A stretch of DNA of 64,000 nucleotides from Myxococcus stipitatus. GTDB lineage: Bacteria > Myxococcota > Myxococcia > Myxococcales > Myxococcaceae. Location: contig NZ_JAKCFI010000019.1 of assembly GCF_021412625.1 (NCBI RefSeq), positions 1-64,000 of the forward strand. Direction: 5' to 3'. The notes under the pieces are model-generated. The model was not told the origin of the DNA, did no database searches, and saw nothing but the letters and a program-made list of their open reading frames with translations. The position numbers and the translations under genes were made by a program. Every line of letters begins with the position of its first letter. Within the stretch, counting starts at the first letter, position 1. Positions 26,306 to 34,532 of this stretch are shown here, piece by piece.

Positions 26306-27250
26306 ATGATCCAGGTCTGTCTGTTGAAGGAGGGAGCCCTCTTCACGGGTGGTGAGGAGCTGCTCGAACAGGAAGGCAGGAAGTGGATCGACGTCCTGCA
26401 CCCCGACGAGGCGGTGATGGCTCGCCTGGCGGAGCGCTTCGGCCTGCACAAGCTCGCCGTCGAGGACTGCCTCCACCTGGACCAGCGCCCCAAGCTGGAG
26501 GAGTACCCCAACCACGTCTTCGTCGTGCTCCAGGGCTTCACCGCCGCGGGCAAGGACGTGTGCGCCCTGACGATGCATGAGCACCACTTCTTCCTCGCGA
26601 AGGAATGGATCATCAGCGTCCACGAGCTGCCGTTCACCGGCCACGACGCCGTCGTCCAGCGCGTGAAGAGCGACCCGAGGGGCACGCTCGAGCGGGGCAC
26701 GGACTTCATCCTCTACCTGCTCGCGGACGGGCTGGTGGACGCGCAGTTCCCCCTGCTCGACGCGTTCAACGACGAGCTGGAGGACCTGGAGGTGGCCATC
26801 TTCGAGAACGCGGAGAAGTCCCAGCTCCAGCGCATCTTCGAGATGAAGCGCACGTTGGTGCAGCTGCGCCGCGTGCTGTCGCCCCAACGCGACGTGGTGG
26901 GGTTGATGGCCCGCCGGGGCATCCCCAACGTGGACGAGCGCTCCACCCTCTACTTCCGCGATGTGTACGACCACCTGGTGCGCCTGTACGAGGCCATCGA
27001 CGCGGGGAGGGACCTGCTGGGCAACGTGATGGACGGCTACCTGTCCATGGTGGCCAACAAGACGAACGACATCACCAAGCAGCTCACCATCTTCGCCACC
27101 ATCTTCCTGCCCCTTTCGTTCATCGTCGGATTCTTCGGGCAGAACTTCGAGGTGCTGTCGGGGCGGGTCTCGTACTACGCGATGTGGGCGATGATCATCA
27201 TCCTGCCCGTGGGCCTGTTCCTGTGGTTCAAGCGCAAGCAGTGGCTCTGA
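26306..27250 (+). CDS. corA: CorA-family divalent metal ion transporter (GQN variant)
   Basis: CorA proteins form pentameric Mg2+/Co2+ channels. The 314-residue product has the cytoplasmic funnel (about 1-245), containing KLAVEDCLHLDQRPKLEEY, the long stalk helix, then two C-terminal membrane helices (about 255-275 and 290-308) and a basic tail. At the selectivity loop, where CorA has YGMNF, this protein reads FFGQNF, with Gln in place of Met. Such GxN variants exist in the superfamily and may differ in ion preference. It is followed by an alpha/beta hydrolase gene. Confidence 0.9.
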   Translation: MIQVCLLKEGALFTGGEELLEQEGRKWIDVLHPDEAVMARLAERFGLHKLAVEDCLHLDQRPKLEEYPNHVFVVLQGFTAAGKDVCALTMHEHHFFLAKEWIISVHELPFTGHDAVVQRVKSDPRGTLERGTDFILYLLADGLVDAQFPLLDAFNDELEDLEVAIFENAEKSQLQRIFEMKRTLVQLRRVLSPQRDVVGLMARRGIPNVDERSTLYFRDVYDHLVRLYEAIDAGRDLLGNVMDGYLSMVANKTNDITKQLTIFATIFLPLSFIVGFFGQNFEVLSGRVSYYAMWAMIIILPVGLFLWFKRKQWL

Positions 27251-27272
27251 CAGGCCATTGTCCGGAGGCCGA

Positions 27273-28055
27273 ATGCTGACCGTCACCGTGGATGGAACCC
27301 CGCTGCACTACCGGGACGTGGGCCAGGGCCCGCCGGTGTTGCTGCTCCACGCCTTCCCCCTCAATGGCGACGCCTTCGATGCCCAGGTGAGGGCGCTGTC
27401 GGGGCGCTTCCGCTTCATCGTCCCGGACCACCGGGGCTTCGGACAGAGCATGCCCGGAGAGGGCCCCACGGAGATGTCCCGCATCGCCAAGGACGCCCTG
27501 GGCATCCTCGACGCGCTGAACATCGACCGGGCCGTGGTGGGTGGCGTCTCCATGGGGGGCTACGCCGCCATGGCGCTGCTGCGCGAGGACGCGGGGCGCG
27601 TCGCGGGGCTCGTGCTGGCGGACACCCAGTGCACGGCGGACGACGAGGCCGGCAAGGCCCGGCGGGAGGCCTCCGCGAAGGAGGTCCTCGAGCGCGGAGA
27701 GGACCCGCTCATCGAGTCGCTCCTGCCCAAGCTGGTGGTGGGTGGACGACAGTCCCCCGTGGGTCACCAGGTGGAGGCGATGATCCGCACCGCCTCGCGC
27801 CAGGGCATCGCCGCCGCGCAGCGGGGCATGGCGCTGCGCCCGGACAGCAAGGACATCCTCGCGCGTTACGCGGGCCCCACGCTGGTGGTGGTGGGCGAGC
27901 ACGACGCCACGACCCCGCTGGAGAAGGCGAGGCAGATGGTGGACCTCGTCGTCGGCGCCCGGCTGGAGGTCATCCCCGGCGCCGCCCACCTGTCCAACCA
28001 GGAGCAGCCGGAGGCGTTCAACGCCGTCCTGGACGACTTCCTCTCCTCGCTCTGA
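27273..28055 (+). CDS. Alpha/beta hydrolase
   Basis: A 260-residue soluble hydrolase. It has LLLHAFPLNG (oxyanion region), VPDHRGFGQS, nucleophile elbow GGVSMGGYAA (Ser near 93), VVVGEHDATTP (acid loop) and GAAHLSNQEQP (catalytic His near 238). The layout is that of the 3-oxoadipate enol-lactonase, haloperoxidase and esterase group; the substrate cannot be told. The ATG is preceded by GGAGG at good distance. It begins 22 bases after corA. Confidence 0.85.
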   Translation: MLTVTVDGTPLHYRDVGQGPPVLLLHAFPLNGDAFDAQVRALSGRFRFIVPDHRGFGQSMPGEGPTEMSRIAKDALGILDALNIDRAVVGGVSMGGYAAMALLREDAGRVAGLVLADTQCTADDEAGKARREASAKEVLERGEDPLIESLLPKLVVGGRQSPVGHQVEAMIRTASRQGIAAAQRGMALRPDSKDILARYAGPTLVVVGEHDATTPLEKARQMVDLVVGARLEVIPGAAHLSNQEQPEAFNAVLDDFLSSL

Positions 28056-28059
28056 CGCC

Positions 28060-29235
28060 TCAGCGCGCCCGGCCCATCGAGCGCCGGGCCTCCGCCAGGA
28101 CGTTCGGCTTCACGAGGTAGCCGAAGCCCGCGTTGTGCAGGCGCACGAGGAGGTCGTCCCGGGTCGTCCGCATCACCTCGGCCGCCTCGTCCAGCGCCCA
28201 GTCCGACGCCGCGAGCTGCTGGAGCAGGTAGGCCCGCCGCGTCTGGGCCGAGGAGAGCCGGAACGTCTTCAGGTACTCCAGCGCCCCATCCGGCCCGACG
28301 ATGGCCTCGCCCAGGTGGTTCTCCTCCGAGGGGACGAGGCTCGTGTGGAAGCGCTGGAGCAGGAACGGCCCCGCCTCGTACACCTTGCGGGACGTCACCT
28401 CGACCCCGAACAGCCCGCCGGCCATGAAGGCGTGGAAGTCGCCCCAGTCCGCGCGCATGCGGGAGACCTCCGCCTTCAGGTCCTCCAGGTTGGCGACCCG
28501 CGCGTCGTCGATGGAGAGCCCGAGCGGAGGGGCCTCGGTGAGGAAGCCGAACTGGAGCAGCAGCTCGCCGTAGAAGTCCTCCAACAACGTGCGGTGCAGC
28601 AGGCGGTAGTCGTCCGGGTGCGCGACGATGAACGCGGACAGCAGCTCGTCCGCGTTGAACAGCAGCAGGCCCACCTGACGCTCATGCAGCTCGAAGGTGC
28701 GCAGGGCCCCGTCCAGGAGGGGTTCGCTCCAGCCCGGGACGGCCTGCTCCGAGCGAGGGCTCAGCCCCCGCGCGAGCGCCTCGCGCGAGTACTCCGACCA
28801 CGCGATGTCCGGCCCCCCGAAGTGCAGCGCCAGGAACCCCTCCATCGCCAGGTGCAGGGGCAGCATGCGCAGCTGGTGCTTGTCCTCGCGATGCACCATG
28901 CGATGCAGCAGCCGGACCGACCCGGGCCCGGCCTTCGTCCGCTTGCCGTCCTGGGCCTGGAGGCGCGTGCCATAGGTGGCGTCGGCCTGACGCGGGCTCC
29001 AGTCCACCACCAGACCGTGGGGGATGTACGTGACGTACGCGAGGCCCCGCCCCTTCAGCGCCCCTTCGAGGGTGACGACGGACAGGTCCTCGCCGTAGCG
29101 GCGCCGGGACAGGCGCAGGTCGTCGCGCACCACGTCCCGCAGCACGGGAACCAACCGCAGGCGCCCCCAGACCTGCGACGGCGCGAGCCGCAGCCCCCGA
29201 GGCTCCAGCTTCTGGATGAGCCGCGTGTCCTTCAT
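28060..29235 (-). CDS. Partner of the vWA protein, with Fis-like helix-turn-helix end
   Basis: Not recognised as a named family. The 391-residue soluble protein has a mixed beta-rich N-terminal part (VWGRLRLVPVLRDVVRDDL, LAYVTYIPHGLVVDW), a middle part with KHQLRMLPLHLAMEGFLALHFGG and a helical section (ERQVGLLLFNADELLSAFIVAHPDDY). The C-terminal 342-372 (DWALDEAAEVMRTTRDDLL, RLHNAGF) looks like a Fis-type helix-turn-helix. Its ATG overlaps the stop of the vWA gene (ATGA), so they are made as a pair. It may be an ARPP-like domain protein of the kind found next to conflict or RNA-repair genes; I cannot confirm that. Confidence 0.7.
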   Translation of the reverse strand: MKDTRLIQKLEPRGLRLAPSQVWGRLRLVPVLRDVVRDDLRLSRRRYGEDLSVVTLEGALKGRGLAYVTYIPHGLVVDWSPRQADATYGTRLQAQDGKRTKAGPGSVRLLHRMVHREDKHQLRMLPLHLAMEGFLALHFGGPDIAWSEYSREALARGLSPRSEQAVPGWSEPLLDGALRTFELHERQVGLLLFNADELLSAFIVAHPDDYRLLHRTLLEDFYGELLLQFGFLTEAPPLGLSIDDARVANLEDLKAEVSRMRADWGDFHAFMAGGLFGVEVTSRKVYEAGPFLLQRFHTSLVPSEENHLGEAIVGPDGALEYLKTFRLSSAQTRRAYLLQQLAASDWALDEAAEVMRTTRDDLLVRLHNAGFGYLVKPNVLAEARRSMGRAR

Positions 29236-30701
29236 GCCTCGCCCTCCTCCGCGGCGCGCGAGCGCAGCCCGGCGTCCCGCTCCAGCCAGGGCGCCACGCG
29301 CGCGGCGAGGTACTGCTCCAGCTCCCGCAACGTGGCCGTCCCCTCCGCGAAGCGCGCGAAGCCCAGCACCGTCGGCAGGTCCTCGGCGTCGCGCACGCCC
29401 ACCGTGGGCACGGCCAGGCCGAACGCGCGCGGCGAATACTCCTCCGCGTCGAACACCGGGTTGACGTGCACCAGGGCCGTGCGCCGCGCTGGGTCCAGCT
29501 TCGCGCGGTACACCCGGGTCAGCTCGGCCACGGCGCCGGGAGGGTCGTTGTCGTAGCCATCCGAGACGATGACCACCAGGTCCGCCCCCCACGACAGCGC
29601 CTCCAGCAACGGCGTGGCCAGGTCCGACTGCCCCCGCGCGGTGGCGAGCAGCGGTTCCTCCACCGGGCTCGTCCAGAAGGCGCGGAACTCCCGCGCCGCG
29701 CCCTCCAGCAGGTAGTGCGCCGCCAGCGCCACCGCCAGCGGCCGGCGACGCTTCTGTGACGAGCCGGACGCCGAATAGCTGTTGTCCAGCACCACCGCGA
29801 CGCGCCCCAGCGCGGAGGGCGCACGCGCCAGCACCCGCGCCGCGGACCGCTCCAGCGCCGCGTGCAGCTCCGCGCGCCTCGCCCTGCGTGTCTCGACGTC
29901 CAGCGACAGCGCATACGACGCCAGCTTCGTCAGCGGCGCCCGCGCCAGGTCCACCGGCGGCTCCACCCCGCCCTCTCGCGCCGCGGACTCCTGGAGGCGC
30001 AGGCGCTCGGCCTGGGTGAGGCGCGGCTCGATGCGCTGGAGGAACACGTCCCGGGGCACGCCGTGCCGCGAGGCCAGCCCCTCCGCCACCGTGAAGGGCA
30101 GCCCGTAGAGCGCCCCCTGGGAGAAGTGCGCCTGCCGGAACGACTCCAGCAGCGGCTCGACGAAGACGCGCTTCTTCCAGCCGTGGAACAGGAAGGGCCC
30201 CGTCTCACCCGGGAGCTTCAAGTGGCAATGCGCCGCCGTGGCCCGCAGCTTGGACCGGTACTTCACCGCGTCGAACGGCAGGTGGCTCCGTCCGGCCACG
30301 TACTCCCGGGCGACGGCGCGCGCGCGCCGGTTGTTGATGCGCCGCGAGCGCAGGGACTCCAGGACACGGAAGGCACGCTGCGTCGGCAGTCCCCGCAACG
30401 CCGCGGCGATGAGGGCCCCCTCCTCCCGGCGGTCCTCGGCGTCCACCGGGCTGCCGGCCGCGAGCAGGTTGAGGAGGATCTGCGCCTGGTTGAAGTGGTT
30501 GATGCCCGCCGCGAGCGTGCGGCGGTACAGGCGCCGGTAGTTGCCCAGGATGTACTGGTGCAGGAACTCGATGGAGACCGTCTGGCCGCGCGCGTCGCCG
30601 TAGAACTCCCGCTGCCCGGTGCAGGAGAAGCACGCGTTGACGAACATCACCAGGTCCTCGCGGGCGACCTGTTCGATGCGGACTTCGCGGGTCGGCGACA
30701 T
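29232..30701 (-). CDS. Ro60/TROVE-like protein: helical repeats plus vWA domain
   Basis: A 489-residue soluble protein. Residues 1-295 are helical repeats with arginine-rich turns (RRINNRRARAVAREYV, SKLRATAAHCHLK). Residues 300-480 form a von Willebrand A domain with a complete metal site: VVLDNSYSAS (DxSxS, Asp near 306), GQSDLATPLLEAL (Thr) and VIVSDGYDND (Asp). Helical ring plus vWA is the plan of Ro60/Rsr, which bind structured small RNAs, but I cannot prove homology by eye. It is coupled to the downstream gene by an ATGA overlap. No Y-RNA-like gene was recognised nearby. Confidence 0.7.
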   Translation of the reverse strand: MSPTREVRIEQVAREDLVMFVNACFSCTGQREFYGDARGQTVSIEFLHQYILGNYRRLYRRTLAAGINHFNQAQILLNLLAAGSPVDAEDRREEGALIAAALRGLPTQRAFRVLESLRSRRINNRRARAVAREYVAGRSHLPFDAVKYRSKLRATAAHCHLKLPGETGPFLFHGWKKRVFVEPLLESFRQAHFSQGALYGLPFTVAEGLASRHGVPRDVFLQRIEPRLTQAERLRLQESAAREGGVEPPVDLARAPLTKLASYALSLDVETRRARRAELHAALERSAARVLARAPSALGRVAVVLDNSYSASGSSQKRRRPLAVALAAHYLLEGAAREFRAFWTSPVEEPLLATARGQSDLATPLLEALSWGADLVVIVSDGYDNDPPGAVAELTRVYRAKLDPARRTALVHVNPVFDAEEYSPRAFGLAVPTVGVRDAEDLPTVLGFARFAEGTATLRELEQYLAARVAPWLERDAGLRSRAAEEGEA

Positions 30702-30873
30702 CGTGCGCGCGGCCTCCGGGCCGGAGAGACGAGCGCCGCTCGGGGAAGAGTGAAACGACCAGCGTGTCAGGCTCCAAAGGCTTGAATCGGAAGTCGCATC
30801 GGAGTCCCGCGAGCGGCACGCTCACGCTACCACACGACCGCCGCCCCGAGGACCTGACGCGCCCGTGCCCGCC

Positions 30874-31251
30874 TCAGGGCTGGCACGTCACCTCGGAGTC
30901 CACCACCGTGCAGGACGAGCAGGAGGCCGTCTCCACGAGCACGCCCTGGCGGCACTCCAGCATCGCCTTGCCATCCTTGCTGCACAGGCCCTTGCCCTCG
31001 GCGGTGACCGCGCACGCGTCGCCCGCCCCGTTGAGGGACGTGTCGCAGCGCACCGTGTCACCGGACTCGCGGCAGCCGAGCGGCCCTCGGCACTGGACCT
31101 CCCGCAGCTTGCCGTCGCGACACTCGAGGGCCAGCACGGCGTCCTGGCAGATGAAACCACCCCCGTCGCAGTCGTCGCCCACGCTCTGACCGCAGCCGGC
31201 GAAGAAGAGGGAGCCCACAACGGACACGAGGACGAAGAGAGGACGGTTCAT
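30874..31251 (-). CDS. Small cysteine-rich lipoprotein
   Basis: A 125-residue exported protein with lipobox FAGC after a hydrophobic signal (LFVLVSVVGSLF). The mature part holds two related Cys-rich units: DAVLALECRDGKLREVQC and KAMLECRQGVLVETASC, each with preceding cysteines. This pattern suits small disulfide-bonded surface lipoproteins common in myxobacteria. No function is known. It stands alone, 37 bases before the dipeptidase gene's stop. Confidence 0.7.
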   Translation of the reverse strand: MNRPLFVLVSVVGSLFFAGCGQSVGDDCDGGGFICQDAVLALECRDGKLREVQCRGPLGCRESGDTVRCDTSLNGAGDACAVTAEGKGLCSKDGKAMLECRQGVLVETASCSSCTVVDSEVTCQP

Positions 31252-31288
31252 GGCGCTGCAGCCAATATTTCGAGCGTCCCGCTCCCGG

Positions 31289-32293
31289 TCAACCACCCAG
31301 TGTCGCCTGGAAGAAACGCCGGAAGTTTCCACCCATGACTCGTTCCACCCATGACTCCGGGTGGCGCCGCAGCAGTGCCGTGGTGAGCAGGTGCAGGTCG
31401 GTGACGTCCTTCATCCCCTTGGGCAGCGGCACCATGCCGTCGTAGTCCGAGCCCAGGCCCACCCCCTCCTCGCCCATGACGTCCACCGCGTGCTCGATGT
31501 GGCGAACCACGTCGTCCACGGTGTCCCCTCCCAGATACACCGGGGCGAAGATGATGCCCACCACCCCGCCCCGGTCCGCGATGAAGCGCAGGGATTCGTC
31601 GCTCAGGTTGCGCCACCCGCCCCCCGCGGCGCGCACCCCCGTGTGGGAGCAGAAGAAGCGCACCGTCGGGTGGGCGAAGAGGTCCGCCAGCGTCCGCTCG
31701 GAGGCGTGGGCCACGTCCACGCTCATCCCCAGCCGCGCCATCTCCTCCATGACGTCCCGCCCCAACCCGGTGAGGCCCCGGTTTCCCATCATGGGAAACG
31801 ACGAGCCCCCCAGGTCGTTGTTCGACAGGTGCGTCAGCCCCATGAAGCGCACGCCCCGCCGGTGCAGCTCCGCCAGCCGCTCGACCCGGCCCTCGATGGC
31901 ATGCCCGCCCTCGATGCCCAGCACCGCGGACAGCCGCCCCCGGGCGAGGTTGTCCTCCAGCGACGACCCCGTCGTGGCCACCCGCACCGAATCCCCCGAG
32001 GCCCGACAGAACGCGTCCATGCGCTCGAGCTGCCACAGCGCCCGCGTCCACTCGCTGGCCCGGGCCTCGCGCGGCCACCCCCGCCACGCGGCGAACACCG
32101 GGAAGCCGCCGATGAAGGGAAAGCCCCGGGTGACGATGGTGAAGCACTGGAGCTTCACCCCCGCCTCGCGCAGGCGCGGGAAGTCCACGTGCCCCTCGTC
32201 GGAGCGGACTCCCAGGTCCCGGTTCCACATGAGGGAGTCCGCGTGTCCGTCCGCGATGCACCAGCGCTGGTGGAGCTCGTTCACGTCGCCCAT
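31289..32293 (-). CDS. Membrane-dipeptidase family (M19) metallohydrolase
   Basis: A 334-residue enzyme of the renal-dipeptidase type, which splits dipeptides using two zinc ions. It has DGHADSLMW near residue 15 (HxD zinc pair), VLGIEGGHAIEG (bridging Glu), SHTGVRA (zinc His) and GLGSDYDGMVP near the end. There is no signal peptide, so it is probably cytoplasmic, in spite of the family name. Confidence 0.9.
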   Translation of the reverse strand: MGDVNELHQRWCIADGHADSLMWNRDLGVRSDEGHVDFPRLREAGVKLQCFTIVTRGFPFIGGFPVFAAWRGWPREARASEWTRALWQLERMDAFCRASGDSVRVATTGSSLEDNLARGRLSAVLGIEGGHAIEGRVERLAELHRRGVRFMGLTHLSNNDLGGSSFPMMGNRGLTGLGRDVMEEMARLGMSVDVAHASERTLADLFAHPTVRFFCSHTGVRAAGGGWRNLSDESLRFIADRGGVVGIIFAPVYLGGDTVDDVVRHIEHAVDVMGEEGVGLGSDYDGMVPLPKGMKDVTDLHLLTTALLRRHPESWVERVMGGNFRRFFQATLGG

Positions 32294-32365
32294 AGGGGCC
32301 TCAGTCTGCCCATCCGTACACGCCAGACAAGAGCGGCCCCGGTGCCGGCGCCGCGAAGGCCCCGC

Positions 32366-33499
32366 TCACGGACCGGCCAGCCGCGCCTGGGGCCCGGGCG
32401 TCTCCTGGAGGGGCTCCTCGTCCGGCCCGAGCACGTCCGCGCCCCGGCGGCGGGCGCGCGCGTCGCGACGCACCTGGGCCACCTCCCGCTCCGCCTCCGG
32501 CGGACCATAGGCGTAGCCCAGTCCCCCGAGCACCGCCCGCAGTGCGTCCCGGAGTTCCTCCGCGCTCTGGAAGCGCTCCGCGGGTTCACGGCGCAGCAAC
32601 CGCCCCAGGATGGTCCGCAGCGGCGCGGAGAGCGCCCGCGTGGCGTGGGCGACGTGTTCGGGGGACAGGCACGCCATGCGCGCGGCCATCAGGGGCGCGC
32701 TCAGCCAGCTGGGTGACTCCGCCTGGAGGTGTTCGCACTCCGGCGGAGGCGCCGTGGCGAGCGCCGCGCGCTCCACCTCCTCCAGGTCCAGCAGGTGCAT
32801 CCCGGTGAGCAGCTCCAGGAGCACCACGCCCAGGGAGAACAGGTCCGCGCGCCCATCCAGCGGGCGCCGCAGCAGCGCCTCCGGCGAGGCATAGGCCAGG
32901 TCGCCCCGCACGACGTGGCCCTCCGTGTCCGCGCGCCCGGGCAGCTTCGCCCACGCCAGGGCGAAGTCCGCCAGCTTCACGTTCCCCCAGGTGTCCACGC
33001 GCAGCGTGCGCGGGCTCACGTCCCGGTGGACGATGCCCAGCGGCCGGCCGGTGTCGTCCTCCAGCGTGTGGGCGTGGTGCAGCGCGTCCGCGACGTGCGC
33101 GCCCACGTACAGCGCGAAGGCCTCCGACAGCGGCCTGCGCCGCAGTGCCGCGAGGCTGACGAGCGTCTCCAGGCTGCGCCCCTCCACGTACTCCATGACG
33201 AGGTGGGGCGCGCCGTCATGCACGCGCACCAGGAACACCTGGGCGATGGCCGGATGGGACAGGCGCATCAGCAGCTTCACCTCCTCCCGCAGGCGCGCCC
33301 GCCCGAGCGCGTCCCCGGAGTCCCGCAGGCGCTTGACGAGCACCAGGTCCCCGGGCGAGTCCGCGTAGTGCCGGCGCGCGACGAGCAGCTCTCCCGGGCC
33401 ACGGCCTCCCAGGTAGCGGATCAGCTCGTAGGAGGTCGCTCCGGTGGAGAAGAGGATGAACGGTCTGGACGAAGGGGATTCGGGGTGACGGGTACCCAT
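32366..33499 (-). CDS. Ser/Thr protein kinase-like protein, probably a pseudokinase
   Basis: A 377-residue eukaryote-type kinase domain protein without a membrane segment. It keeps the beta-3 lysine (LVLVKRL), the HRD motif and the SPE/DLFSLGVVLLELLTG part. Two key sites are changed. The catalytic loop reads HRDVSPRTL, with Thr where active kinases have Asn, and the metal motif reads DFA in place of DFG. The Gly-rich loop is also weak (LGGRGPGE). These changes suggest a scaffold or a weak kinase. The tail (about 315-377) is charged and Pro/Arg-rich. The ATG giving MGTRHPESP was chosen; upstream in-frame sequence is not protein-like. Confidence 0.85.
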   Translation of the reverse strand: MGTRHPESPSSRPFILFSTGATSYELIRYLGGRGPGELLVARRHYADSPGDLVLVKRLRDSGDALGRARLREEVKLLMRLSHPAIAQVFLVRVHDGAPHLVMEYVEGRSLETLVSLAALRRRPLSEAFALYVGAHVADALHHAHTLEDDTGRPLGIVHRDVSPRTLRVDTWGNVKLADFALAWAKLPGRADTEGHVVRGDLAYASPEALLRRPLDGRADLFSLGVVLLELLTGMHLLDLEEVERAALATAPPPECEHLQAESPSWLSAPLMAARMACLSPEHVAHATRALSAPLRTILGRLLRREPAERFQSAEELRDALRAVLGGLGYAYGPPEAEREVAQVRRDARARRRGADVLGPDEEPLQETPGPQARLAGP

Positions 33500-33626
33500 G
33501 CGGCTCCTGGTGGCGAGGCCCTCCCCAGGGTTGGGAAGGCGTGGGAAGACCCCACCGCCCTCTCCTACCACCCACGTCCGACACTCCCTTCCAACCCTCC
33601 AGGACGGATTCCCGGAAGAAAAGGAA

Positions 33627-33652
33627 ACGGCCCCCGCCGGAGCGAGGGCCGT
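33627..33652 (-). terminator. Rho-independent terminator after the coiled-coil lipoprotein gene
   Basis: A 7-bp stem (ACGGCCC / GGGCCGT) with a 12-base GC-rich loop. On the minus strand it is followed by TTTCCTTTTCTT. It lies 47 bases after the stop of the gene at 33699-34322. Confidence 0.75.
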
Positions 33653-33698
33653 CCCAGGGCGGCCCGTGAGGAGACGGACCGCCCACCTGCGCCGTCGA

Positions 33699-34322
33699 CT
33701 ACCGCGTGGTCGGCGTCACCGCCTGGGTGACGCTCAGCTCCCGGACCACCATGTCCTTGCCGTCCTGGACGTACGAGGCGCGGACCTGGTCCCCCTCCTT
33801 GATGTCGCCCAGCTTCACGGGGCGGTTGTTCTGGAGGATGCGGCTCTGGTCGTTCGTCTTCAGCTTGAGCTGGCGGTTGTTCGAGGTGTCGACCACGGTG
33901 AGCGAGTCACCGCCGGCGGAGATGACGCGCCCCTGGACGCTGACCGCGGCCGCCGTGGCCCCCGCCGCGCCGGAGCCGCCCAGCGCCAGGTCCTCCTGGT
34001 TGTTGCGCTCGGCCTCGCTCAGGTCCCGCTGCTCGTCGCGCACGTCCTCCTGCGCGCTGGCGATGTCCTCCCGGGCGTCGCGCCGGGTCTGCGCCATGTC
34101 CTCGCGCGCGTCGCGCTGCGCCTCGGCGACGCCCTGGTTCTCGTCCGCCTGGGCCCGCGCCAGGTCCTTCTGCTCTTCCTGACGGATCTCCGCCGTCTTC
34201 TGCTGAGCCTCGGCCTGCGCCTCGGCGACGTCCTGGCGCTCCTCGGCGACGTTGTCCCGCTTGCACCCGGTCATCATCGCCACCGCCGCAACAGCACCGA
34301 CTGCCATCATGAGCTTGCGCAT
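33699..34322 (-). CDS. Coiled-coil lipoprotein with a C-terminal beta domain
   Basis: A 207-residue lipoprotein: signal AVGAVAAVAMM with lipobox MTGC. It is followed by a long charged helix (about 25-110) built of Asp/Ala/Gln/Arg units such as AQRDAREDMAQ and TRRDAREDIAS, that is heptad-like repeats. The C-terminal part (about 125-205) is beta-rich (VQGRVISAGGDSLTVVD, GDIKEGDQVRASYV), like a small OB or DUF5666-type fold. It may act as a spacer between membrane and cell wall. It has its own terminator. Confidence 0.75.
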   Translation of the reverse strand: MRKLMMAVGAVAAVAMMTGCKRDNVAEERQDVAEAQAEAQQKTAEIRQEEQKDLARAQADENQGVAEAQRDAREDMAQTRRDAREDIASAQEDVRDEQRDLSEAERNNQEDLALGGSGAAGATAAAVSVQGRVISAGGDSLTVVDTSNNRQLKLKTNDQSRILQNNRPVKLGDIKEGDQVRASYVQDGKDMVVRELSVTQAVTPTTR

Positions 34323-34532
34323 ATTCTCCTGCCCCTTTCAGTAGGCTGTCCGGTCGAGCCTCTGTCTCCCGGTGTTGGCCAGAAAGTGGGCGTTCCCCCT
34401 CCCCCCGGAAAGGGGTTGTCACAAGCATCGGGCATGCCCAGGGAGCCCACGCCGACGGCACGGCGCACGGCTGGCCGGCCGCTCTGCGTGGGAACAAACC
34501 CCGACGACGGTGGGTGGCCCGTGGCGGGGCGG

